Shown piece after piece: positions 17,588 to 24,623 of a DNA stretch of 64,000 bases. The translations under genes were made by a program, and so were the position numbers. The notes beneath the pieces were generated by a model. It saw nothing but the letters and a program-made list of their open reading frames with translations, made no database searches and was not told the origin of the DNA. The DNA comes from Winogradskyella sp. J14-2 (lineage in GTDB: Bacteria > Bacteroidota > Bacteroidia > Flavobacteriales > Flavobacteriaceae). The stretch lies in assembly GCF_001971725.1 (NCBI RefSeq), contig NZ_CP019388.1, forward strand, positions 1,984,001 through 2,048,000, read 5' to 3'. How positions within the stretch are numbered: the first letter of the stretch is position 1; each line of letters begins with the position of its first letter.

Positions 17588-18160
17588 TTAATTTCTTAAA
17601 ATTTTAATCATTAAAAGAATAAATAAAATAATGAGTAAATAAAGTAAAATTTTGTCAGCTTGTAATTTTTGAAAAAAAGAAGATTTAATTGGGCTATATA
17701 ATGTGTCATAAAATGAGCGTTTGCTTTCTCTTAACTCTCTAATAATTTTTTCAGTATCACTCTTATTTTCAATACCAATGTTTTCGGTGTAGACATCTTG
17801 AAATTTCATTAACTCGTCCTCAAGTTTTTTTGCCAAGTTTATATCATATGATTTAAAAAGAGGGAGTATTTCAAAATGAAAACTGTTTTTAAGTTTATGC
17901 AAGCTTTTTTCTTTTTTAGCCTTATTTTCAAGGTATTCCTTTGTTATTTCTTTGTAATCTGAGAGCAGCTGTTTTCGAGATTCTTTAAATTCATTAAAAA
18001 TAGATTTAAAAAATTTTTCAATTTTTTCTAAATTAGAGTTAACAATAATTTCAATGTACCAGCTTTTTTTTCTATCGTGATACATTTGATAATTATTAAA
18101 AGCCACAGATAGCCCGAATATAATTACTGTAATTATTAACCCTAATTCTTCAATTTTCAT
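17588..18160 (-). CDS. Two-TM coiled-coil membrane protein (unknown)
   Basis: A 190-residue protein of unknown family. One hydrophobic segment is near the N-terminus (about 7-24, LGLIITVIIFGLSVAF), followed by the basic YHDRKKSW, and another is at the very C-terminus (about 168-187, ILLYLLIILFILLMIKIL). Between them are about 130 charged, helical residues likely to be cytosolic by the positive-inside rule. It is the last gene of the SPFH-GHKL-STAS operon, 2 bases after its neighbour. The design, a cytosolic helical domain hung between two membrane helices, would suit a membrane effector or anchor; this is inference. Confidence 0.65.
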   Translation of the reverse strand: MKIEELGLIITVIIFGLSVAFNNYQMYHDRKKSWYIEIIVNSNLEKIEKFFKSIFNEFKESRKQLLSDYKEITKEYLENKAKKEKSLHKLKNSFHFEILPLFKSYDINLAKKLEDELMKFQDVYTENIGIENKSDTEKIIRELRESKRSFYDTLYSPIKSSFFQKLQADKILLYLLIILFILLMIKILRN

Positions 18161-18162
18161 AA

Positions 18163-18531
18163 TTAAAATCCAAAACCTTTTTTAGAATCTCTCAATGAGT
18201 TTTTTGCGTATGTAAGAGCCTCATCAATATTGTCACTGATTATTTCTTTTAATATTTCAGATTCATTTTTGTTAAAAACAAAAATGAATTTTTCTTCAAA
18301 TTTTTCTATACTGCCTAGTTTTTTTATACTGTTGTAGAATAAACCTAAAAAAAAGGAAGGGTTAAAAGATGTAGTACCAAGGGGAATATGTACTAATATT
18401 TTATCATGGCTTTCCTCTTTTGTATCTAACTTAAGTTCTTGCCTGACATCTTTACCTTGTGGGCGACCAGTTAACGAAGTACTATTAATACCTCTATAAG
18501 GGGTTAAATCAATGTTTAAAATTTTCTCCAC
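18163..18531 (-). CDS. STAS-like (DUF4325-type) protein
   Basis: A 122-residue protein. LTGRPQGKDVRQEL near 20-33 resembles the SR.xG..lR motif of DUF4325, followed by a beta strand (DKILVHIPL), TSFNPSFFLGLFYNSIKKLG (the S-F...F helix start of STAS-like folds), another strand (EKFIFVFN) and a final helix. DUF4325 proteins are often encoded next to GHKL ATPases, as here. I keep the GTG start at 18531: no in-frame ATG exists upstream before a stop, and no Met occurs later. One base separates it from the stop of the ATPase gene. Assignment rests on pattern reading only. Confidence 0.6.
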   Translation of the reverse strand: MEKILNIDLTPYRGINSTSLTGRPQGKDVRQELKLDTKEESHDKILVHIPLGTTSFNPSFFLGLFYNSIKKLGSIEKFEEKFIFVFNKNESEILKEIISDNIDEALTYAKNSLRDSKKGFGF

Positions 18532-18532
18532 T

Positions 18533-19885
18533 TTAACTAAATTTTGTCTTTAAATTATTTTCATTTAAATAAACCCTGAGGCTGATAATTGTTCCTGGAA
18601 AATGTTTTTCAAGTTTTTTCAAATGACTGGTATTAGGAGGGCTGTAGACATCATTACTATCATTTAAAGGTATTATTATTTTTCCATTATCTGAAACAAC
18701 ATATTTGTATTTATTGTCAATATTAATTAAAGTTTTTCCAGAAATAATAGCCATTTTTGGGTGTAAGCCTCTTTCCTTATCCTCATGATCACCAATCTCA
18801 AAAAAAGCTCTGAGTAACTTAATTGTTCCAGTACCTCTACCTTCGTCTTCGTACCTTAAACTACTTACGCCTTCATTTAAAGAAAGTAAAGTGACTATAT
18901 TTTCTTTATCAAACTTACTACTTTTTGAAAGTATTTCATCTGATACTTCATCTAAAAAGCTAAACATTTCTATATTTTCAACTTTTCTCTCCTCGAAACT
19001 CTTAAATATAGTTGAACCTAGGTTTAAAAAGTGTAATTGAGCCTCAACTACTTTATCTCCTATTTCCATATCCTTATCTTCAAAAAAATAAGCACAAACG
19101 AACCATTCTCCTCTAAAAAATGAATGTTGCTCGGAATTATCTATTGTTTCACTTATTATACCTTCTAGGTTATTAATACCTAATTCTGTCAATTCAAATT
19201 TAGAACAGTTTCTAATTTGTTTATTAAAGAATTGTACTATATTTCTGGTAGTTCTTTTTTTCCTGCTCTCAACATAGGATTTTGAAGTTCTCTGACCCAC
19301 ATACCTTCTTTTCAGAACAGGAATTAATTCCTTGTCATCAATATCAATATCAAATAAAAGTTTATTATCAATTATGCACAACCTTTTATTTACTTCATTA
19401 TTTTCAGATTTTATAACCTCAATTTGATTAGTGATCTTTAATCTTAATTTTGGTTGGAGCTTTTGTTTGTACTCAAAAACTTCTAATAATAGATTTTCCA
19501 ACAGAAAAAGACTTATCATCTGAACCTTTTTACATTTTTTAAAAGAAAGTCTTACTGTTTCGTTATAAAGAGCATCATACGAATAAACCGCAGTATAAAT
19601 TTTAGAAATACTCTCTTCGTAATTTTCAGTAATTGAAAAAACTTTTGGAAAAAAAATTGTTTTCTGAATTTCTAATTTTTCAAAAACTTCATTTTCACTC
19701 AAAAACTTGTAAGCAGGCGATTTTTTTGTCTTTAAAATTCTTCGTTCGGCACCAATCAGGTGCTTAACATACTTTTGCTGTTTTTCAGTATTATAAAACT
19801 TACTTTTTCTTTTTTGATTTCTCCTCCTCCTCGATTCCGCAAGCGAATTAAGTTTTGACTTATATTTACCGTCTTTGTAATACAT
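18533..19885 (-). CDS. GHKL-fold ATPase with N-terminal STAS-like region
   Basis: A 450-residue protein. The C-terminal third shows the Bergerat ATP-binding fold: N box E246-TID-N250-SEQ-H254 (ExxxNxxxH), G1-like FLNLGSTI (287-294), G2 box GRGTGTIKLL (349-358) and the closing FPGTIISLRVYL strand (429-440). Residues of about 98-185 (YTAVYSYDALYNETVRLSF, then KVQMISLFLLENLL) look like a STAS-type alpha/beta region. The first 60 residues are strongly basic (SRRRRNQKRKSK). No histidine-kinase DHp or response-regulator part is present, so this is an anti-sigma/partner-switch-like or MORC-like ATPase rather than a sensor kinase. It starts 6 bases after the SPFH gene and shares its operon. Confidence 0.7.
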   Translation of the reverse strand: MYYKDGKYKSKLNSLAESRRRRNQKRKSKFYNTEKQQKYVKHLIGAERRILKTKKSPAYKFLSENEVFEKLEIQKTIFFPKVFSITENYEESISKIYTAVYSYDALYNETVRLSFKKCKKVQMISLFLLENLLLEVFEYKQKLQPKLRLKITNQIEVIKSENNEVNKRLCIIDNKLLFDIDIDDKELIPVLKRRYVGQRTSKSYVESRKKRTTRNIVQFFNKQIRNCSKFELTELGINNLEGIISETIDNSEQHSFFRGEWFVCAYFFEDKDMEIGDKVVEAQLHFLNLGSTIFKSFEERKVENIEMFSFLDEVSDEILSKSSKFDKENIVTLLSLNEGVSSLRYEDEGRGTGTIKLLRAFFEIGDHEDKERGLHPKMAIISGKTLINIDNKYKYVVSDNGKIIIPLNDSNDVYSPPNTSHLKKLEKHFPGTIISLRVYLNENNLKTKFS

Positions 19886-19891
19886 TAATTT

Positions 19892-20824
19892 TTATTCGTC
19901 ATCGTTTTTCTTTTTGGCATTTTTCATAGCTTCCCCAATTTGGTTACTCGCGGTAAAACTTGCCACCATATCATTAAGCATGTTACTACCAGCCTGTGGT
20001 GCATTTGGAAGTAAAATTAAGTTACTGTTAGTTTCTTCACCTAAAGACTGAAGCGTATCATAATGCTGGGTTACAACAATAAGAGCAGATGCCTCCTGCG
20101 AGTTAATACCAACTCTGTTTAAAACCTCTACAGATTCTTCCAAACCACGAGCAATCTCACGTCTTTGGTCTGCAATACCTTGACCTTGTAAACGCTTACT
20201 TTCAGCTTCAGCCTTAGCTTTCTCAACAATTAAAATACGTTGTGCATCACCTTCAAACTGTGCGGCGATTTTTTCACGTTCAGATGCATTAATACGGTTC
20301 ATAGCAGCTTTTACTTGAGCATCAGGATCAATATCTGTTACAAGGGTTTTTATAATATCAAAACCGTAATCTAACATCGCGTCATTCAATTCAGCTTTAA
20401 CCGCCAACGCAATGTCATCCTTCTTAACAAAAACATCATCGAGTTTCATTTTTGGAACTTCCGCGCGCACCACATCAAAGACGTAAGATGTAATTTGTTC
20501 ATGTGGATAGTCTAATTTATAAAAAGCATCATAAACTTTCTGCGTTAAAACCCTATATTGAACAGAGACCTTTAAACGCACAAAAACGTCGTCTAAAGTT
20601 TTAGTTTCTATAATAACATCTAATTGTTGAATTTTTAAACTCAAACGGCCAGCAATACGATCTACCAAAGGAATTTTTAATCTTAAACCCGATTGCGCTA
20701 TATACTGAAAACGACCAAAGCGTTCTACAATGGCTGCAGTTTGTTGCTTGACAATAAAAAAAGAAGAAATTAAAATAACGAGTCCAAAAAAAACAATTGG
20801 TATTAAGTAAATAGGAAAATTCAT
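19892..20824 (-). CDS. SPFH/Band 7 (stomatin-like, QmcA type) protein
   Basis: A 310-residue membrane scaffold protein: one N-terminal TM helix (about 4-24), the SPFH domain (VKQQTAAIVERFGRFQYIAQSGL on to about 190, including the RAEVPKMKLDDVF motif), then a long Ala/Glu helix (EAESKRLQGQGIADQRREIARG) that drives oligomerisation, and a flexible tail. It closely matches bacterial stomatin/QmcA proteins that form membrane microdomains. It is the first gene of a four-gene minus-strand operon. QmcA genes often pair with NfeD proteins; here that place is taken by the GHKL cassette. Divergent from the beta-barrel gene. Confidence 0.9.
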   Translation of the reverse strand: MNFPIYLIPIVFFGLVILISSFFIVKQQTAAIVERFGRFQYIAQSGLRLKIPLVDRIAGRLSLKIQQLDVIIETKTLDDVFVRLKVSVQYRVLTQKVYDAFYKLDYPHEQITSYVFDVVRAEVPKMKLDDVFVKKDDIALAVKAELNDAMLDYGFDIIKTLVTDIDPDAQVKAAMNRINASEREKIAAQFEGDAQRILIVEKAKAEAESKRLQGQGIADQRREIARGLEESVEVLNRVGINSQEASALIVVTQHYDTLQSLGEETNSNLILLPNAPQAGSNMLNDMVASFTASNQIGEAMKNAKKKNDDE

Positions 20825-20902
20825 AGCGATTTTGTTAAATAACGGTTATAAATATGTTTGTACTAAATTAAGCTATATTTGTTTCGAATTGATAAGTAAA
20901 TC

Positions 20903-21583
20903 ATGAAAAAACAAAGAGATACCTTATTAGTAGTTATTTGTATGGCTTTTGTTACACTTTGCATTGCTCAACATAAGCGTTATGCCATAAAAAATGGAAT
21001 AGGTCTGCAAGGTGGTGTAACACAGTTTGATATTATCACAGATAATTTTGTGACTAAAAAGAACACCGGATTTATAGGTGGCTTATCTGCTTCTGTAGAT
21101 ATTCCTCAAAAATGGTATAATGTAAGCTATAACATTGCGCTTTCTCAAAATCATATGGATATTGCTGCATTTTCATTAGTTAATCCAACAGAAGAATTTG
21201 TAGAATACAAGTTGCTCACGGCTCAATTATCATTTTTATTTCATGCTAAATTAATAGGAAGTAACCTAACCTTAGATTTAGGGCCAATGCTACAATACAA
21301 CGGAGATTTAGAACTTAAAGACAGCTCCAAAGAAGGTTATATAATATCTAATTACGATACCCTTTTAACCGAAGATATTTCTAAAATTTCAAACTTCAAC
21401 GTAAATGGAGCAGTGGGTTTGTCTGCTGGTTTTGGTGCGTTTAGACTAAGAGCGCAATACATTTATGGTTTTACTAATATTTTAGGAAAATTAAATGATG
21501 AAGACCTTAACGTTGGTACAAGTGATAACAAATTTAAAGGCAACCAGTCTATGATTGCCTTTACTGCTATTATTACGTTTTAG
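20903..21583 (+). CDS. Outer membrane beta-barrel protein
   Basis: A 226-residue exported protein: signal peptide MKKQRDTLLVVICMAFVTLCIA, then QHKRYAI. The mature part has alternating polar and hydrophobic beta strands with a Phe-ended C-terminus (NQSMIAFTAIITF), typical of an outer-membrane barrel of the PorT/OmpW-like group in Bacteroidota. No specific family is recognised. A TATATTTG -7 element lies at 20874-20881, 21 bases before the ATG. Confidence 0.75.
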   Translation: MKKQRDTLLVVICMAFVTLCIAQHKRYAIKNGIGLQGGVTQFDIITDNFVTKKNTGFIGGLSASVDIPQKWYNVSYNIALSQNHMDIAAFSLVNPTEEFVEYKLLTAQLSFLFHAKLIGSNLTLDLGPMLQYNGDLELKDSSKEGYIISNYDTLLTEDISKISNFNVNGAVGLSAGFGAFRLRAQYIYGFTNILGKLNDEDLNVGTSDNKFKGNQSMIAFTAIITF

Positions 21584-21590
21584 TAATTGT

Positions 21591-21682
21591 TTGTCATTGC
21601 GAATCACGTCAAAAGCGTGATTTGGCAATCTCAAAATAAAAAGATTACCACGTCATTCGCGCCTCATCCCTAGTAATGATAA
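21591..21682. repeat. Dispersed palindromic repeat
   Basis: It begins GTCATTGCGAATCACG, continues to CGTGATTTGGCAATCT (left hairpin, 21596-21608 with 21616-21629, imperfect), and a second inverted half follows (GATTACCACGTCATTCGC). The GTCATTGCGA...GGCAATCTC type is a common intergenic repeat in Bacteroidota. It lies between convergent genes. Confidence 0.6.
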
Positions 21683-21684
21683 AG

Positions 21685-23226
21685 CTAAATCGTCTTCACC
21701 AAAGCCTCAATACGTTTAACCGTTTCGACTTTACCAATCATATGCATAATATTAAACACATCTGGTCCTTGTAAGGCACCAACAAGCGCTAAACGTAATG
21801 GCATCATCACTTTTCCGAAGCCAATGTCGTTGTCAGTAATCCAGCCTTTTATATTGGCTTGAAGATTTTCTACCGTAAAATCTTCGGTTGAATTTACCAA
21901 TTCAATCACTTTATTTAAAATCTCATCGGTACCTTCTTTTAAAGCCTTTTTAGATGCTTTTTCATCATAATCTGTAGGTGACACAAAGAAGAAGTGACTC
22001 AATTCCCAAAAATCACTTACAAACGTTGCACGTTCTTTAATTAAGCCCACAACTAAAGCAATGTAATTCACATCAATATCTTTCAACAAAATGTTTTTTG
22101 ATTGAAATTCTGTTGCCAATTCCAAGTCTAACTGCTGTTGCATATAATGATGATTAAACCATTTCGTTTTATCAGGATCAAAACGTGCACCTGCTTTGTT
22201 AACTCTTGCTAAATCAAAATCATTTACCAACTGTTCTAAACTGAAAATTTCTTGCTCAGTACCCGGATTCCAGCCTAAAAATGCCAAGAAATTCACCACA
22301 GCTTCTGGGAAATAACCATCTTCCTTATAACCTCTGGAAACCTCATTGGTTTTAGGGTCTGTCCAAGCTAATGGAAATACAGGAAAACCTAATTTATCAC
22401 CATCACGCTTGCTTAATTTTCCCTTTCCTGTTGGTTTTAAGATTAAAGGCAGATGTGCAAATTCTGGTGCTTCCCAACCAAAAGCATCATATAATAATTT
22501 GTGCAAAGCCAGTGATGGTAACCATTCTTCACCACGAATAACGTGTGTGATTTCCATTAAATGGTCATCTACAATATTAGCAAGATGATAGGTTGGCATT
22601 CCATCACTTTTAAACAAAATCTTGTCATCAAGAATGTTAGTATCTATAGAAATATCGCCTCTAATAATATCCTTTAGTTGCAAAGTTTTATCTTGTGGCG
22701 ATTTAAAACGCACAACATAATCGTCGCCAGCATTAATCTTTGCTTGGGTTTCTTCTTCAGAAAGTACCAAAGAATTTACCAAACGTCCTTTTTCACGATT
22801 GTGCCAGTTGTAGATAAAGGTTTTACCTTCTGCTTCGTGTTGTTTTCTGTGTGCATCTAATTCTTCCGAAGTATCAAAAGCATGGTAAGCTTTGCCTTCA
22901 GCAATCAATTGATCAGCATATTGTTTGTACAAATGCTTACGCTCACTTTGTCTGTATGGACCAAATTTTTCGTTTTTAGAGCTTGTACTGAGCGTAGTCG
23001 AAGTAGGACCTTCATCAAACGGAATACCACACCAGTTTAAGGATTTTACAATGTAATCTTCTGCACCTTCTACATAACGGTTTTGGTCGGTATCTTCTAT
23101 ACGCAACACAAAATCGCCATTGTGTTTTTTGGCAAATAAATAATTGAATAAAGCAGTTCTTACACCACCAATATGTAAAGGTCCTGTTGGACTGGGCGCA
23201 AAGCGCACACGTACTTTTTTTGACAT
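21685..23226 (-). CDS. gltX: Glutamyl-tRNA synthetase
   Basis: Class I synthetase of 513 residues that charges tRNA-Glu. HIGH-type motif PLHIGGVRTALFNY at residues 16-29; KMSKS-type KLSKRDGD near 272; RFAPSPTG start and IRGEEWLPS also match. Odd: residues of about 74-83 (PTSTTLSTSS), between FDEG and KNEKFGPYRQSER, are encoded by a copy of a dispersed palindromic unit (22986-23005) that also lies just upstream of the gene; other family members have a shorter, glycine-rich turn here. The frame is intact. Its promoter has a good TTTG / TATCTTTG pair at 23311-23342. Confidence 0.95.
   Translation of the reverse strand: MSKKVRVRFAPSPTGPLHIGGVRTALFNYLFAKKHNGDFVLRIEDTDQNRYVEGAEDYIVKSLNWCGIPFDEGPTSTTLSTSSKNEKFGPYRQSERKHLYKQYADQLIAEGKAYHAFDTSEELDAHRKQHEAEGKTFIYNWHNREKGRLVNSLVLSEEETQAKINAGDDYVVRFKSPQDKTLQLKDIIRGDISIDTNILDDKILFKSDGMPTYHLANIVDDHLMEITHVIRGEEWLPSLALHKLLYDAFGWEAPEFAHLPLILKPTGKGKLSKRDGDKLGFPVFPLAWTDPKTNEVSRGYKEDGYFPEAVVNFLAFLGWNPGTEQEIFSLEQLVNDFDLARVNKAGARFDPDKTKWFNHHYMQQQLDLELATEFQSKNILLKDIDVNYIALVVGLIKERATFVSDFWELSHFFFVSPTDYDEKASKKALKEGTDEILNKVIELVNSTEDFTVENLQANIKGWITDNDIGFGKVMMPLRLALVGALQGPDVFNIMHMIGKVETVKRIEALVKTI
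22986..23005. repeat. Palindromic repeat unit inside gltX
   Basis: Arms TACT / AGTA (22986-22989, 23002-23005) around the 12-base loop GAGCGTAGTCGA. The same 17-base core CTGAGCGTAGTCGAAGT recurs upstream of the gene at 23261-23277. In frame within gltX. Confidence 0.75.
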
Positions 23227-23257
23227 AATATAATTTCAAAAATTAAGTCTGATTGTC

Positions 23258-23279
23258 ACACTGAGCGTAGTCGAAGTGT
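23258..23279. repeat. Palindromic repeat unit upstream of gltX
   Basis: Arms ACACT / AGTGT (23258-23262, 23275-23279) around GAGCGTAGTCGA; same loop as the copy inside gltX, but with different arms that are again complementary. Confidence 0.75.
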
Positions 23280-23310
23280 CTTCAAAAGCAAGTGCCAACC
23301 ATAACAGTGG

Positions 23311-23342
23311 CAAAGATAAATTTTTGAAACTCAAAGTTCAAA
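23311..23342 (-). promoter_or_regulatory. gltX promoter
   Basis: On the minus strand TATCTTTG (23318-23311) is the -7 element, and TTTG (23342-23339) lies 20 bases upstream as the -33 element, the classic Bacteroidota spacing. It lies about 85 bases upstream of the gltX start; the palindromic unit at 23258-23279 falls in the 5' leader. Confidence 0.6.
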
Positions 23343-23358
23343 GTTTAAAGTTCAAAGT
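23331..23358. repeat. Tandem 7-base repeat
   Basis: Four head-to-tail heptamers TCAAAGT, TCAAAGT, TTAAAGT, TCAAAGT. The second spans the -33 element of the gltX promoter. Confidence 0.7.
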
Positions 23359-23386
23359 TTTGGGAACTGAAGACTGAGACTGAAAA

Positions 23387-24430
23387 CTAATTTAACACCA
23401 TGCTTCTCGGCACACGCTTATTCATAATCTTAAACCAAAGAGGTGGCATCATTGCCAATACCATCGACGTTGGATAGCCAAATGGCATTTGCGGACTATC
23501 ATCGTGGCAATCTAAGATTTGATATTTTTTTGAAGACTTAAAATGATGATCGCTATGGCGTGTTAATTCATATAACACAATGCGACCGATAACGTGATTA
23601 GAGTTCCACGAGTGTATTTCTTTTACACGTTCGTAACGACCAGACTTGGTTTTTAAACGCAGTAAACCATAATGTTCAATATAGTTGACAGTTTCTAGTA
23701 GGATGAAACCAACCACACCTGCACAAACAGCAAATAGCAAAGCTGTAGCTCCTAAAAGAACTATAACTAACACCAAATACATCAGTTGAAAAATGGTATA
23801 CCACAACATATCATTCTTATAAGAAAAGAAGGATTGCTTGTTGTTTTTCAATAGTTTCTTCTGAATGCTCCAAGCATTAAAATACTGTCTAATCGTAGAC
23901 GTCAACCAAAACGAATACACACTTTGATTGTATTTTGCAGTTGCAGGATCTTCTGGTGTGGCAGCGTGAAGATGATGCCCAAAATTATGTTCAATATAAA
24001 AATGCATATAAAAAGAGGGTAGAAGCAAAGCCTTACCCAAAAAGCGTTCGTTGGTTTGTTGTCTGTGCCCAAGCTCGTGACCAACATTAATGCCGTTAAC
24101 GCCTAAAACAATACCAACGGAAAAAATGAGTCCGACAAACTCATAAGTTTCGAAGGGTTGACGAGCAACCAAAATCAAAGCATAGATTACAATACCATAA
24201 ACAATAGGTAAGTTGAGGTAAAGTAACCAATCAAAAATCTTACGTTTTAGTCTGCTATCTACCTCTTCAGATTGAAGATTAGTAGTATCTACAGGAAAAA
24301 TAAGTTCTAAAACCGGAATACAAACAAAGGCAAAAATAGGTGTAGCCCAAACCCAATAGCTCTGAAAACTAAGTCCTAAAACTGCCATAATTGGAATTGA
24401 AAATGCTGCTAAATATTTAAGGTCTTTCAT
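23387..24430 (-). CDS. Alkane 1-monooxygenase (AlkB-like) di-iron membrane enzyme
   Basis: A 347-residue integral membrane enzyme of the fatty-acid desaturase/hydroxylase superfamily. The histidine boxes match AlkB: HELGH (118-122), HNFGHHLHAATPEDPATA (from 148), NYIEHYGL and HSDHHFKSSKKYQ near 297. About six TM helices surround them. AlkB enzymes hydroxylate the terminal carbon of alkanes using a rubredoxin; neither a rubredoxin nor a reductase is adjacent, so the natural substrate could be an alkane or a lipid-like chain. A minus-strand TAAATTTG (24488-24481) may be its -7 element. Confidence 0.9.
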   Translation of the reverse strand: MKDLKYLAAFSIPIMAVLGLSFQSYWVWATPIFAFVCIPVLELIFPVDTTNLQSEEVDSRLKRKIFDWLLYLNLPIVYGIVIYALILVARQPFETYEFVGLIFSVGIVLGVNGINVGHELGHRQQTNERFLGKALLLPSFYMHFYIEHNFGHHLHAATPEDPATAKYNQSVYSFWLTSTIRQYFNAWSIQKKLLKNNKQSFFSYKNDMLWYTIFQLMYLVLVIVLLGATALLFAVCAGVVGFILLETVNYIEHYGLLRLKTKSGRYERVKEIHSWNSNHVIGRIVLYELTRHSDHHFKSSKKYQILDCHDDSPQMPFGYPTSMVLAMMPPLWFKIMNKRVPRSMVLN

Positions 24431-24532
24431 TTATAGGCTGATTATTAACAGTTAATCCCTCTAAATTAACACAATCTTACCAAATTTAGGAAATCATCAA
24501 TTAAAATAAAATTGTAGTTTAGTAAGTTAGAA

Positions 24533-24603
24533 TGTCACATCGAGCGCAGTCGAGATGTTTTTGTTGTGAGATAATGAGGTTCTCGACTGCGCTCGAACTG
24601 ACA
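24533..24603. repeat. Large palindromic element before DUF4175 gene
   Basis: Perfect 16-base arms (24540-24555 and 24581-24596; TCGAGCGCAGTCGAGA and its complement), extended outward by TGTCA / TGACA. Each half also forms its own small hairpin: ACATC / GATGT around GAGCGCAGTCGA, and GTTC / GAAC around TCGACTGCGCTC. Confidence 0.85.
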
Positions 24604-24623
24604 GAAAGAAATAACAGCCAAGA

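Noticed and set aside
22986..23005. gltX as a pseudogene because of the inserted repeat
   Set aside because: The frame is intact and the HIGH- and KMSKS-type motifs and full length remain.
23331..23358. Short tandem repeats as a CRISPR-like array
   Set aside because: Seven-base units with no spacers; no cas genes in the window.
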